NCBI RefSeq assembly: GCF_014349105.1 | Contig: NZ_JACSJI010000006.1 | Coordinates: forward strand, 163,242 to 227,241 | Length of the DNA stretch: 64,000 nt | Origin: Caulobacter sp. 17J80-11 | GTDB lineage: Bacteria > Pseudomonadota > Alphaproteobacteria > Caulobacterales > Caulobacteraceae | Direction: 5' to 3' | Shown here: positions 26,264-34,697 of the stretch, in pieces | Numbering within the stretch: position 1 is the first letter of the stretch | How the letters are laid out: each line of letters opens with the position of its first letter | Program-made: the position numbers and the translations under genes | The notes under the pieces: model-generated | Told to the model about the DNA's origin: nothing | Seen by the model: the letters and a program-made list of their open reading frames with translations, nothing else | Database searches by the model: none

Positions 26264-26512
26264 CGTCTCCGCCAATAGCTGCGCGGAGGGCGTACGCCGT
26301 GCTTCCGGACCAGGGGGCCACAGAGCCTCGACACGCGTCCTCCGCGCTTCCTCCAATTCGTCTCCGCTGCTCTCGCTCCGGAGTTGAAGGCTTCGATTCA
26401 ACCCTCCGAGCGCTGACGGGTTCCTGACTTTTGCCGGAATTTTCCCCTTGGCTCCTTGGCGGCGCGGGTTTTGCACAGCAAAGCTATGCACTTCGGTCGG
26501 GGAGATCCTGTG
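26264..26512. other. 249-bp intergenic region with one imperfect hairpin
   Basis: No coding pattern is seen. An imperfect hairpin lies at 26379-26408: CGGAG then TTGAA on the left, TTCAA, a CC bulge and CTCCG on the right. Its TTCGATTC sequence recalls a tRNA T-loop, but no tRNA or tmRNA fold or tag sequence could be built around it. The promoter of the M48 protease gene should be here, but I found no clear match. Confidence 0.4.
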
Positions 26513-27760
26513 ATGGCGAGTTTCGACGCGGCGGCGGCCACCGCCCAGTACCTGGCGCAATTGTCGCCGGAGGCCCACGCGAAGGCCGTGGCCTACACCC
26601 AGGGCGGCCACTGGCTGTTGCTGGGCAATTTCCTGGTGTCCGTGGTGGTGGCGTTCGTGGTGCTGCGTTCGGGCGTGCTCGCCCGCATCCGCGACGGCCT
26701 GGAGAAGCGGCGGCCCCGGCCGGTGCTGTTCTCGTTCGTCGGCGCGGTGGTGTTCCTAGGCCTGGACTGGCTGCTCAGCCTGCCGTGGTCGGCCTACGCT
26801 TCGTGGTGGCGCGAGAAGTCCTACGGCCTGAACAACCAGACCTGGGACGCGTGGCTGAGCGAGGCGGCGATCGGCGCCGCGATCTCCACCCTCATGACCG
26901 CGATCTTCCTGGTCGTGCTCTACGCTCTGATCCGCAAGGCGCCCAGGACCTGGTGGGCCTGGGGCGGGGCGCTCAGCGCCGCCTTCATCCTGTTCAGCGT
27001 GCTGATCGCGCCGATCTACATCGAGCCGCTGTTCAACACCTATAAGGAGGCCGCGCCCGGCCCGGTGCGCGACGCGGTGGTCCAGCTGGCCCATGAGAAC
27101 GGCGTGCCGACCGACAAGGTCTTCGTGTTTGACGGCAGCCGTCAGTCGAACCGCTATACCGCCAACGTCTCGGGCCTGGGCTCGACCGCCCGCATCGCCA
27201 TGAGCGACGCCATGCTGACCCGCGCCACCCTGCCGGAAGTGCGCGGCGTGGTCGGCCACGAGATCGGCCACTACAAGCAGATGCACGTGATCTGGTTCAC
27301 CGTCGCCTTCGCCATCCTGTCGGCGCTGGGCTTCTGGCTGGTGCACGCGCTGTTCCCGGTCGTCGCCCGCCTGCTGGGCGCCGGCGACGTGAAGGGTGTC
27401 GCCGACCCGGCCGGCCTGCCGGTGATCTGGGCGGTGCTGGCCCTGCTGGGCCTGCTGGGCACGCCGGTGTTCAACACCATCTTCCGCACCGCCGAGGCCG
27501 ACGCCGACCGCTATTCGCTGGAGCACGCCAACGAGCCCGACGGCCTGGCCGCCGCCCTGGTCAAGACGGTGGAGTATCGCGCGTCCTCGCCGGGCAAGCT
27601 GGAGGAGGTGCTGTTCTATGACCACCCCAGCGTCGAGAACCGCGTGCGCCGCGCCATGGAGTGGAAGGCGGCGCACCCGAAGCCGGAGCCGGCTCCGCAG
27701 GCCGTTCCGGCGGCGACGCCGGCCCCTCCGCCGGCCGAACCGGCGCCGGCCAAGTCCTGA
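26513..27760 (+). CDS. M48-family integral membrane zinc protease (Ste24/CaaX-protease type)
   Basis: A 415-residue membrane metalloprotease. Several hydrophobic segments precede the zinc motif HEIGH (residues 249-253, in VVGHEIGHYK), and the third zinc ligand region EADADRYSLEHA follows. The order and the RQSNRYTANVSGLGSTARI segment match the Ste24p family rather than HtpX. Bacterial members act in membrane-protein quality control. The C-terminal 40 residues are Pro/Ala-rich and probably disordered. The ATG at 26513 is preferred to 26456 because the conserved protein begins there. Confidence 0.92.
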   Translation: MASFDAAAATAQYLAQLSPEAHAKAVAYTQGGHWLLLGNFLVSVVVAFVVLRSGVLARIRDGLEKRRPRPVLFSFVGAVVFLGLDWLLSLPWSAYASWWREKSYGLNNQTWDAWLSEAAIGAAISTLMTAIFLVVLYALIRKAPRTWWAWGGALSAAFILFSVLIAPIYIEPLFNTYKEAAPGPVRDAVVQLAHENGVPTDKVFVFDGSRQSNRYTANVSGLGSTARIAMSDAMLTRATLPEVRGVVGHEIGHYKQMHVIWFTVAFAILSALGFWLVHALFPVVARLLGAGDVKGVADPAGLPVIWAVLALLGLLGTPVFNTIFRTAEADADRYSLEHANEPDGLAAALVKTVEYRASSPGKLEEVLFYDHPSVENRVRRAMEWKAAHPKPEPAPQAVPAATPAPPPAEPAPAKS

Positions 27761-27764
27761 CGTG

Positions 27765-27799
27765 AAAAGGGGCTCGCGACACGGTCGCGAGCCCCGATT
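27765..27799. terminator. Bidirectional terminator between M48 protease and FabH-like gene
   Basis: GGGGCTCGCGAC (27769-27780) pairs exactly with GTCGCGAGCCCC (27784-27795). AAAA precedes and GATTT follows, so it can serve both convergent genes. Confidence 0.88.
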
Positions 27800-27820
27800 T
27801 CTTCCGGCGTCAGGCCGTCG

Positions 27821-28978
27821 TCAGGCGCGCTTCTTCACGAACACCGTGCCGGCCGAGTAGCCCGCGCCGAAGCTGCAGATCAGGCCGGTGTCGCCCGCCG
27901 CGAAGCCGTCGTTGTGCAGGTGGAAGGCGATGATCGAGCCCGCCGACGACGTGTTGGCGTACCTGTCCAGGATGATGACGTTTTCGCCCGGGGCGGGGTC
28001 GCGGCCCAGCACCTTGCGGCCGATCATCTCGTTCATGTTGATGTTGGCCTGGTGCAGCCACATCCGCTTCAGGGCGCCGGGCTCCAGGCCGAGGGCGGCG
28101 GCGTGGTCGACGATCATCTCGCTGACCATCGGCACCACTTCCTTGAAGACCTTGCGGCCCTGCTGGACGAACAGCTTGTCGGGCAGGTCGCGGCCTTCCG
28201 GCGCGCCCCGGTTCAGGAAGCCGGCGTTGTTGCGGATGTTGTTGGAGAACTGGGTCTTCAGGCGCGTGCCCAGGATCTCCCAGCCGCTCTCGGCTTGCCC
28301 GGCGTCCTCGACGATCACCGCGGTGGCCACGTCGCCGAAGATGAAGTGGCTGTCGCGGTCGCGGAAGTTCAGGTGGGCCGAGCAGATCTCCGGGTTGACC
28401 ATCAGCACCGCCTTGGCCGAGCCCGAGGCGATGAAGTCGGCGGCCGTCTTGATGCCGAAGGTGGCCGAGGAGCAGGCCACGTTCATGTCGAAGGCGAAGC
28501 CTTCGATGCCCAGCGCGTTCTGGACCTCGATGGCCATGGCCGGGTAGGCGCGCTGCATGTTGGAGGCGGCGCACAGCACCGCGCCGATCTCGGAGACCGG
28601 CTTGCCCCAGCGGGCGATGGCGTCCTTGGCGGCGGCCACGGCGATCTCGGCCAGCAGCGACAGTTCGTCGTTCGAGCGCTCCGGGATCACCGGGCGCATG
28701 ATGGCGGGGTCCAGCACGCCGGACTTCTGCACGACGTAGCGCGACTTGATGCCCGAGGCCTTCTCGATGAATTCGGCCGAGGAGGGCTGCAGCGGCTCGA
28801 CCTCGCCCAGCGCGATGTGCGCGGCGTGGTCGGCGTTGAAGCGCTCGACATAGGCGTTGTAGCTCGCGACCAGCTCCTCGTTGCTGATGCTTTCAGACGG
28901 GGTGTAGAGGCCGGTGGCGGCGATGACGGCTTGACGCAACGGAAAGGGCTCCGAACGCGGATTCGCGTGGCCGAGCAT
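27821..28978 (-). CDS. FabH-like beta-ketoacyl-ACP synthase III family protein
   Basis: A 385-residue thiolase-fold condensing enzyme. The catalytic triad is visible as Cys169 (MNVACSSATFGI), His309 (WLHQANINMN) and Asn342 (ANTSSAGSI). It is longer than house-keeping FabH (about 320), with extra sequence after the N-terminal GLYTPSESISNEELV, and belongs to a FabH-like subgroup that acts on unusual acyl chains or substitutes for FabH. The ATG at 28978 is preferred; a GTG two codons upstream is possible. It lies 63 bp downstream of an NrtR-like gene on the same strand and may share its transcript. Confidence 0.9.
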   Translation of the reverse strand: MLGHANPRSEPFPLRQAVIAATGLYTPSESISNEELVASYNAYVERFNADHAAHIALGEVEPLQPSSAEFIEKASGIKSRYVVQKSGVLDPAIMRPVIPERSNDELSLLAEIAVAAAKDAIARWGKPVSEIGAVLCAASNMQRAYPAMAIEVQNALGIEGFAFDMNVACSSATFGIKTAADFIASGSAKAVLMVNPEICSAHLNFRDRDSHFIFGDVATAVIVEDAGQAESGWEILGTRLKTQFSNNIRNNAGFLNRGAPEGRDLPDKLFVQQGRKVFKEVVPMVSEMIVDHAAALGLEPGALKRMWLHQANINMNEMIGRKVLGRDPAPGENVIILDRYANTSSAGSIIAFHLHNDGFAAGDTGLICSFGAGYSAGTVFVKKRA

Positions 28979-29041
28979 TAGCACGGCGCGGGGAGCGTGG
29001 GAGGCGCCGGTTTGGCGCAGGCCGGCCGGTGGCGGACGCGC

Positions 29042-30016
29042 TCAGCGCAACGGCAGCGGCAGTCCAAGCGCCGGACCGGCGGCGGCGCGCTCACGCTCGA
29101 AGCGGAACAGCTCGGCCGGGCGTCCGCCGGTGTCGAGGTCGAGCCGGCCGAGCGGCTCGACCAGGCCGGTGCGCTCCACCGCGCGGCGGAAGTTCTGCTT
29201 GTGCAGCGGCACGCCCGAGATCGCCTCGACCGTCTTCTGCAGCTCCGAGAGCGTGAATTCCGGCCGGGTCAGCTCGAACACCACGGGGCGGTATTTCAGC
29301 TTGCCCCGCAGCCGCCCCAGGCCCGTGGCGAGGATGCGGCGGTGGTCGGAGACCATGGGCTGGCCGAGGCCCGGAACCGGCGCGGCGGCGACCGGAACGT
29401 GGGCGCCGGCGGCGAGCGCGCGGTCGCGCGCGGCCTCCGCCGCCAGACCGGCCTCGTAGAGCAGTTCGTAGCGGTCCAGCACCCGCTCTTCGTTCCAGGC
29501 CGCCTCGTCCAGCGCGAACAGGTGGCGGGCGCGGGCGCGGCGGCGTTCGGCTTCCGCCGCCGGGGCCTGGTCCGCCCAGGCCGCCAGGGCCGGGGCTATG
29601 GCCGCGTCGATCACCGCCGGTCGGCCGGCGCGCCAGTCTTCCCACGGGAAGAAGCGCGACCAGGACGACCAGCCGGTGTCCGGCGCGGCGTGCTCGGGCG
29701 GGGAGGGGGCCAGGGCGAGATAGCCGACCGAGACCACGCGCGCGGCGCCGGCGCCGACGTCGGCCAGCGGCGCGTCGCGGCCCTGGTCGCCGAAGGTGTA
29801 GAGCTGCTCGACATAGCCGAGCTCGAAGCCGGTCTGCTCGGTCACGAAGGCCCGCAGCGCCAGTTCGAAGGTGCGGTGGCCGGCCGGGTCGAAGGGACCG
29901 AACGGCAGGCCGGGCAGGCCGGCGCCCTGGGGCGCGACGGTCAGCACCGCGGCTTCCCCGTCGCGCACGGCGACGACGACGGCCGACAGGCCGATGACGA
30001 CCGCCGTGCCGCTCAC
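29042..30016 (-). CDS. NrtR-like NUDIX-domain transcriptional regulator
   Basis: A 324-residue protein with an N-terminal NUDIX-related domain (about 1-150) and a C-terminal winged-helix segment (about 225-310; FTLSELQKTVEAISGVPLHK and NFRRAVERTGLVEPLG), the architecture of NrtR regulators that sense ADP-ribose and control NAD metabolism. The NUDIX box is degenerate: the segment LRAFVTEQTGF lacks the REVxEExG glutamates, which suggests ligand sensing without hydrolysis. The middle part (about 150-220) is an Ala/Arg-rich insert. The GTG start overlaps the phosphatase stop (GTGA). No NAD-synthesis gene is nearby, so its regulon is not evident. Confidence 0.78.
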   Translation of the reverse strand: MSGTAVVIGLSAVVVAVRDGEAAVLTVAPQGAGLPGLPFGPFDPAGHRTFELALRAFVTEQTGFELGYVEQLYTFGDQGRDAPLADVGAGAARVVSVGYLALAPSPPEHAAPDTGWSSWSRFFPWEDWRAGRPAVIDAAIAPALAAWADQAPAAEAERRRARARHLFALDEAAWNEERVLDRYELLYEAGLAAEAARDRALAAGAHVPVAAAPVPGLGQPMVSDHRRILATGLGRLRGKLKYRPVVFELTRPEFTLSELQKTVEAISGVPLHKQNFRRAVERTGLVEPLGRLDLDTGGRPAELFRFERERAAAGPALGLPLPLR

Positions 30017-30525
30017 CAGTCCGCCTTGAGATCGAACGGGCGTCCTTCGTGGGCCAGCTCGCCGCGGCCGATGGCGTGGGCGGCGTCGATCATCCGGCCC
30101 TGGCGGGCCATCAGCATGTCGGCCAGCTCCACGATGCGCGGGTTGGGCGTGGCGTAGCGCGACTTGCGCCGGATCTCGAAGGCGATCTCGTGCTCGGAGG
30201 CGTGCGGATTGCGCTGGCAGGCCAAGACGAAGGCCGCGGCGCTGGAGCGGCTGATGCCGGCCCAGCAGTGCACCACGATCGGCGCGCTCGCGTTCCAGCC
30301 AGCCCCGAAGCTCAGCAGCTGACGCACCACCGTGGCGTCCGGCGGGTTCAGGCCTTCGACGTAGTCGGACACGTCGTGGCAGCCCAAGCGCAGGTGGCGT
30401 TCGGGCGCGATGCCTTCAGGCGTCTCGATCTCGTGGTCGGGGTCGAGCAGGGTGACCAGATGCGACGGCTTGCGCGTGCGCGCGATGGTGTCGACGTAGC
30501 TCAGCGGACAGACGATGATCGTCAT
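30013..30525 (-). CDS. Tyrosine/dual-specificity phosphatase family protein
   Basis: A 170-residue protein with the cysteine phosphatase signature HCWAGISRS (HCX5R, His86, Cys87, Arg93) in the context IVVHCWAGISRSSAAAFVLA. The core is near the minimal length for this fold, and the general-acid aspartate probably lies in the DVSDYVEGLNPPD region. It sits between an HD-domain hydrolase (3 nt gap upstream) and the NrtR-like gene (4-nt overlap downstream). The substrate may be a phosphotyrosine protein or a small phosphorylated molecule. Confidence 0.88.
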   Translation of the reverse strand: MTIIVCPLSYVDTIARTRKPSHLVTLLDPDHEIETPEGIAPERHLRLGCHDVSDYVEGLNPPDATVVRQLLSFGAGWNASAPIVVHCWAGISRSSAAAFVLACQRNPHASEHEIAFEIRRKSRYATPNPRIVELADMLMARQGRMIDAAHAIGRGELAHEGRPFDLKADW

Positions 30526-30528
30526 CGC

Positions 30529-31176
30529 TTACTCCGTCTGGTGCGCCGCCGGCGACGGGGCCAGTCCCGCGGCCTCGGCCAGGGTCTGATACCGTTGCAG
30601 GTAACGCGCCTGGGCCTGGGCCGGCGCCAGCGGCTCGATCGTCAGGGCGTAGCCCGCCGGCGGTCGGCCGAAGAATCGCACGGATTCCGGCTCGCTGAAA
30701 CCGGCCAGTTGCGTCGCTTCGTAGAAGGCGCAGGCGAGGTCGGCCTTCTTGATCAGTGTCTTGATCTCGGCCGGCACCTTTGGCGGCAGACCGAAGCGCA
30801 GGTGAATGGCGCCTTCCAGACGAGTCTCGAAGCTCTTGTAGTCCAACCCCAGCGCCGCCTTGAACGGCGAGATCATGTCGCCGATCACGTACTCCGACGC
30901 GTCGTGGAGCAGGGCGGCCAGCCGCCAGCGCGGCTCCAGCCCCGGCGACAGGTGGGCGGCGATTTCCTCCACCACCAGGCTGTGCTGGGCGACCGAGAAG
31001 GCGTGCTCGCCGACGGTCTGGCCGTTCCAGCGGGCCACCCGGGCCAGGCCGTGCGCGATGTCCTCGATCTCAATGTCGAGCGGGGAGGGGTCGAGCAGGT
31101 CGAGCCGGCGGCCGGACAGCATGCGCTGCCAGGCGCGCGGCGGTTCGGTGCGGGACGTACGCAGCCCTTTCACCAA
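30529..31176 (-). CDS. HD-domain hydrolase (YfbR-like)
   Basis: A 215-residue HD-superfamily phosphohydrolase. Metal ligands are visible as EHAFSVAQHS (His58), the HD pair His91-Asp92 in ALLHDASEYVIGD and a distal Asp in IKKADLACAFYEATQL. This pattern resembles 5'-deoxynucleotidases such as YfbR. It is the first gene of a minus-strand string with the phosphatase and the NrtR-like regulator. The GTG at 31176 is chosen because conserved sequence (PRAWQRMLSGRRLDLLDPSP) begins soon after; its ribosome-binding site is distant. Substrate assignment is inference. Confidence 0.83.
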   Translation of the reverse strand: MVKGLRTSRTEPPRAWQRMLSGRRLDLLDPSPLDIEIEDIAHGLARVARWNGQTVGEHAFSVAQHSLVVEEIAAHLSPGLEPRWRLAALLHDASEYVIGDMISPFKAALGLDYKSFETRLEGAIHLRFGLPPKVPAEIKTLIKKADLACAFYEATQLAGFSEPESVRFFGRPPAGYALTIEPLAPAQAQARYLQRYQTLAEAAGLAPSPAAHQTE

Positions 31177-31253
31177 GTTGTTTGTTCCTTCTCCGTGAGG
31201 CCGAGCAACTGGCTCATCGTGCGGCGAAGATCAATGCAGGAAGGCGGCCAGTG

Positions 31254-32060
31254 ATGGAATGGGGACGTGTGACGGCGCCGCTGTCCGGCGGCGACCAGGA
31301 CCGCCCGGCGCTCGAGACCGCTGCGATGATCGCGGAACGGTTTGAGGCGGAGGTGGCCGGGGTCTATTGCCCGCCCGACCCGGCGGAACTGACGCCCTGG
31401 CTGGGCGAAGGCTTCGTCGGCGGCGTGCAGGTCGCGGCGATCGAAAGCCTCAGGGACGCCGCCGTCGAAGGCGAGCGCCATGCGCGCGCCGCCTTCGAGG
31501 ACCTGGCCTATCCCCGCAAGACCTTCACCGCCCTGGTCTCGCCGGTGTGGCGGGGCCTGTCCGGGGAGGTGCGGCTGTCCGACCTGGTGGTGTTCGACGA
31601 CGGCGCGGCGCGGGGCAAGGGCCCGTTCAGCGGGGCCTTCGAACAGGTGCTGATCGAGGAGCGGGCGGCGGTGTTCGTGAACCGCGGCGGCGACCCGTTC
31701 GGGACGGCGGTGGTGGCCTGGGAAGGCGGCGAGCCGGCCAGCCGCGCCGCGCGGCGGGCCGCGCCGATCCTGCGCCGCTGCGAGCGGGTGCTGATCGTCG
31801 GCGCGCCGCTGTCCGACCGGCCCTGCGACCTGCGCAGCCTGCAGGCCTATTACGCCGCGCGCCGGATCGAGGCGGAGATCCGTCCGCTGGAGCGCGGCGG
31901 CGATCCGATCGAGGGCGTGCTGGCCGTGGCGGAGGTCGAGAACGCCTCGCTGCTGGTGGCGGGCGCCTTCGGCCATTCGCGGCTTCGCGAGTTCATATTC
32001 GGCGGCGCGACGCGGGCGATCCTGCAATCGGCGAAACCGTCGCTGTTCCTGGCGCATTAA
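31254..32060 (+). CDS. Universal stress protein family protein
   Basis: A 268-residue tandem Usp-like protein. The C-terminal Usp domain carries the nucleotide-binding type segment LLVAGAFGHSRLREFIFGGATRAIL. The N-terminal half is a diverged second copy. The ATG at 31254 follows AGGAAGG. Tandem Usp proteins bind ATP or signal molecules and are induced by stress. It is divergent from the HD hydrolase string. Confidence 0.88.
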   Translation: MEWGRVTAPLSGGDQDRPALETAAMIAERFEAEVAGVYCPPDPAELTPWLGEGFVGGVQVAAIESLRDAAVEGERHARAAFEDLAYPRKTFTALVSPVWRGLSGEVRLSDLVVFDDGAARGKGPFSGAFEQVLIEERAAVFVNRGGDPFGTAVVAWEGGEPASRAARRAAPILRRCERVLIVGAPLSDRPCDLRSLQAYYAARRIEAEIRPLERGGDPIEGVLAVAEVENASLLVAGAFGHSRLREFIFGGATRAILQSAKPSLFLAH

Positions 32061-32084
32061 GAGAGAAAAGGAGGAGAGAAGGCC

Positions 32085-32459
32085 ATGTCCCTGTCCCGCA
32101 TCGTCATGCGCCTCGCGCGCAACCCCGGCACGGAGTTCGCCGACGGCGACGACCGCCGCGGCTACACCCTGGTCGCGCCGTTGACCGAGGATGGGAAGCT
32201 GAACGAAGTCGAGTTCCGCTCGTTCCGGGACCGTTGCACCGTGCGCCGCTTCGCGCCGGACGAGGATCCGGCCGAAGGCCGCCTGGCGCGGCGCGGGGAC
32301 AACTGGTTCTTCGATTACGAGGAGGGGACCGACGTCGACGACGAGCCGGTCTACAAGCTGGGCCAGCACCGCTTCGTGCTGGGGGAATACGTCACCGTCG
32401 CCGACGAGGAGGGCCGCTTCCTCACCTACAAGGTCACAGACGCGCAACCGACCAATTGA
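32085..32459 (+). CDS. Conserved hypothetical protein, 124 residues
   Basis: A small soluble acidic protein with strong ribosome-binding site AGGAGG. No signal peptide or membrane segment is seen. The sequence DNWFFDYEEGTDVDDEPVYKLG and EYVTVADEEGRFLTYKV suggests a beta-rich fold. I do not recognise a characterised function. It follows the universal stress gene by 24 bp on the same strand and may share its transcript. Confidence 0.78.
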   Translation: MSLSRIVMRLARNPGTEFADGDDRRGYTLVAPLTEDGKLNEVEFRSFRDRCTVRRFAPDEDPAEGRLARRGDNWFFDYEEGTDVDDEPVYKLGQHRFVLGEYVTVADEEGRFLTYKVTDAQPTN

Positions 32460-32548
32460 CGCTTAGAAGTTGAATTTCGGGCCGGGTGTGGGGGACAGGC
32501 CACGCCCGGCTCAGCTATCTCTACCGGCGTTCTTCGAAGGGGAAGCCG

Positions 32549-33331
32549 GTGGATCAGCTCGACACCGTGTGGGGGTATGTGCTGGCGAACGTGCCGATCG
32601 CGATCGGCGTCCTCGTCTTCGTGATCCTGGGCTTCCGGATCAACCAGGAATACCAGCGCAGCGTCGTCTACCGGCTGGGGCGCTATAAGCGCACGTCGGG
32701 GCCGGGCGTGTTCTGGATCATTCCCCTGCTCGAACGGTCGGTGAAGGTCGACGTGCGCATCAACACCGTCACCCTGCAGCCGCAGGATGCGGTGACCCGC
32801 GACGGCGTGCCGGTGAAGGTCAACGCGGTGCTCTGGTACAAGGTCGACAACCCGGCCGCGACCGTGAACGCCGTGCAGGACCCCCACGTCGCCATCGTGC
32901 AGGCGGCCGAGACCACGCTGCGCGACGCCATCGGCCAGCACGACCTTGACGACCTGCTGAAACATCGCACCCAGCTGAACACCCACCTGCTCGGCACGCT
33001 CGAGGCGGCGGCCAAGAAGTGGGGCGTCGACATCGACGCGGTGGAGCTTCGCGACCTCGACATCCCCGAGCAGATGCAGCGCGCCATCGCCCGCGAGGCC
33101 GAGGCCAGCCGCGAAGCGCGCGCCCGCCTGATCAAGGCGCAAGGGGAGGCCAACGCTTCCGAGACGCTGGTCGAGGCCGCCAAGGCGATCATGACCGCGC
33201 CGGCCGCGCTGGAGATTCGCCGGCTGCAGGCGCTCACCGAGATCGGGGTGGAGCACAACTCCACCATCATCGTGGCCATGCCCACCGAGCTGACCCAGTT
33301 GGCCGCCCGCATGGCGACTCCGCAAACGTAA
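32549..33331 (+). CDS. Slipin (stomatin-like) membrane protein
   Basis: A 260-residue SPFH/band 7 protein. One N-terminal membrane segment (about 10-30, NVPIAIGVLVFVILGF) is followed by the band 7 domain (VVYRLGRYKRTSGPGVFWIIP, VTRDGVPVKVNAVLWYKV) and a coiled-coil helix (REAEASREARARLIKAQGE). Slipins form oligomeric scaffolds at membranes. The GTG at 32549 with AAGGGG upstream gives the normal slipin N-terminus. No NfeD-type protease partner gene is adjacent. Confidence 0.94.
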   Translation: MDQLDTVWGYVLANVPIAIGVLVFVILGFRINQEYQRSVVYRLGRYKRTSGPGVFWIIPLLERSVKVDVRINTVTLQPQDAVTRDGVPVKVNAVLWYKVDNPAATVNAVQDPHVAIVQAAETTLRDAIGQHDLDDLLKHRTQLNTHLLGTLEAAAKKWGVDIDAVELRDLDIPEQMQRAIAREAEASREARARLIKAQGEANASETLVEAAKAIMTAPAALEIRRLQALTEIGVEHNSTIIVAMPTELTQLAARMATPQT

Positions 33332-33401
33332 GGACCGGGCGACGCCCTCCTGCGGCCGCCCGGGCTATCGAAGTCGCGGCCCGACCCGGCTAGATACGGC
33401 G

Positions 33402-34031
33402 ATGGACCTCCGCCGCCTCGCCCGCCTGTATGTCGGCCTCATCCTGTTCGGGGTCTCGACCGCCCTGATGGTCCGCTCGCGCCTGGGTCTGATGTCGTGG
33501 AGCGTCTTCCACGAAGGCCTGTCCCTCCAGACGGGCCTGAGCATGGGCCTGATCGTCAATCTGGTCGGCGTCGTGGTCCTGCTGGCCTGGATCCCGCTGC
33601 GGCAACGGCCCGGGCTGGGCACGATCAGCAACGTCGTGGTCATCGGCGTGGCGCTCGACGCCGCCCTGGCGGTGGTGCCGAAGGTCGATCCGCTGGCCTG
33701 GAGGATCGCTCTGATGGCGCTGGGAATCGTCCTGAACGGCTATGCGACGGCGGCCTACATCAGCGCCGGCTATGGAGCGGGCCCGCGCGACGGCGTCACC
33801 CTGGGCCTGGCCAAGATCACCGGCCTGTCGATCAAGCGGGCCCGCATGTGCGTCGAACTGGGCGTGCTGGCCTGCGGCTGGCTGCTGGGCGGGGCCGTGG
33901 GCGTAGGGACGATTCTCCACGCGCTGACGATCGGGCCGATGATGCAGGCCTGGATGCAGCTCTTCGCGCGCCTAGACGCGCGGACGAGCGCCGCGCGGTC
34001 ACAAGCTGCGCTGGAAGCGAAGCGGGCGTGA
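33402..34031 (+). CDS. YczE/YitT-like multi-pass membrane protein
   Basis: A 209-residue protein with about five membrane segments. The conserved loop YGAGPRDGVTLGLAKITG matches the GxGPxDGLxLGL pattern of YczE/YyaS-type proteins. A partner loop near the N-terminus (LGLMSWSVFHEGLSLQTGLS) repeats it, which suggests internal duplication. The function in the family is not established. It is the last protein gene before the tRNA-Trp locus. Confidence 0.85.
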   Translation: MDLRRLARLYVGLILFGVSTALMVRSRLGLMSWSVFHEGLSLQTGLSMGLIVNLVGVVVLLAWIPLRQRPGLGTISNVVVIGVALDAALAVVPKVDPLAWRIALMALGIVLNGYATAAYISAGYGAGPRDGVTLGLAKITGLSIKRARMCVELGVLACGWLLGGAVGVGTILHALTIGPMMQAWMQLFARLDARTSAARSQAALEAKRA

Positions 34032-34107
34032 GGCAAGGCCTCCGGGCCCGCGGCGACGCGTCATTGTCATTACGAAGAAAAGTCGAATGCAGAGGGCGGG
34101 GCGGTGC

Positions 34108-34136
34108 TTGCTTCCCCAGGTTCGCCTTGCTATGTC
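34108..34136 (+). promoter_or_regulatory. Candidate promoter of the tRNA-Trp/secE/nusG unit
   Basis: TTGCTTC (34108-34114), 14 bp, GCTATGTC (34129-34136) fits the Caulobacter housekeeping consensus TTGACGS-N10-14-GCTANAWC with few mismatches. It lies 71 bp upstream of the tRNA. Confidence 0.5.
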
Positions 34137-34207
34137 GCACGGCTCTGGCGAAGGCCGCCTGCGTCGATGGGCTCGGAAGTCCAACGGCGCGCGGTCGTCT
34201 GCCTGAA

Positions 34208-34283
34208 GGAGTGTAGCTCAGCTGGTAGAGCATCGGTCTCCAAAACCGAGGGCCGGGGGTTCGAGTCCCTCCACTCCTGCCAC
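34208..34283 (+). tRNA. tRNA-Trp (anticodon CCA)
   Basis: A complete 76-nt cloverleaf. The acceptor AGGAGTG (34208-34214) pairs with CACTCCT (34273-34279), followed by G and an encoded CCA. The D-arm contains AGCTCAGCTGGTAGAGC, the anticodon stem is TCGGT/ACCGA with loop CTCCAAA (anticodon CCA at 34241-34243), and the T-loop is GGTTCGAGTCC. Placement just upstream of secE-nusG is a common bacterial arrangement. Confidence 0.97.
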
Positions 34284-34384
34284 TATTTCCGCCGGGGGAC
34301 GGTTCGCAGTCGCGGACCGTCCCTCGACGACTTTTTGACAGGGACCTGGACGCTCCAGGTTCGGAAGGGTGCGACGGAACGTCG

Positions 34385-34687
34385 ATGGCTAAGCAACAGG
34401 CTCCGACCGCGCTGAACCGCGGGGCGCGCGCCGCCTCCGGTCGGGGCGCGCCGCAAAAGCCGGTGATCGACGCGGAGGCGCCTGCGCGCAAGAAGCGCGT
34501 CAGCCCCGCGCAATACTTCCGCGAAGTGCGCGCCGAAGCCCGCAAGATCACTTGGACCAGCCGCAAGGAGACCTGGATCACCTCGGTGATGGTCTTCATC
34601 ATGGTCCTGCTCGCGACCCTGTTCTTCTGGGTCGTGGACTTCCTGATGGGCTTTGGGGTCGCCCAGGTCCTGAAGATTGGCGGCTGA
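34385..34687 (+). CDS. secE: Preprotein translocase subunit SecE
   Basis: A 100-residue subunit of the SecYEG channel. It has a basic, disordered N-terminal extension (about 1-38), the conserved amphipathic segment YFREVRAEARKITWTSRKE and a single membrane segment near the C-terminus. Location between tRNA-Trp and nusG is canonical. Confidence 0.97.
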   Translation: MAKQQAPTALNRGARAASGRGAPQKPVIDAEAPARKKRVSPAQYFREVRAEARKITWTSRKETWITSVMVFIMVLLATLFFWVVDFLMGFGVAQVLKIGG

Positions 34688-34697
34688 GGAGGCACGC

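Noticed and set aside
26264..26512. Possible tRNA-like or tmRNA element in the gap before the M48 protease
   Set aside because: A TTCGATTC sequence and a small hairpin recall a T-arm, but no acceptor stem, anticodon arm or tmRNA tag sequence could be found.
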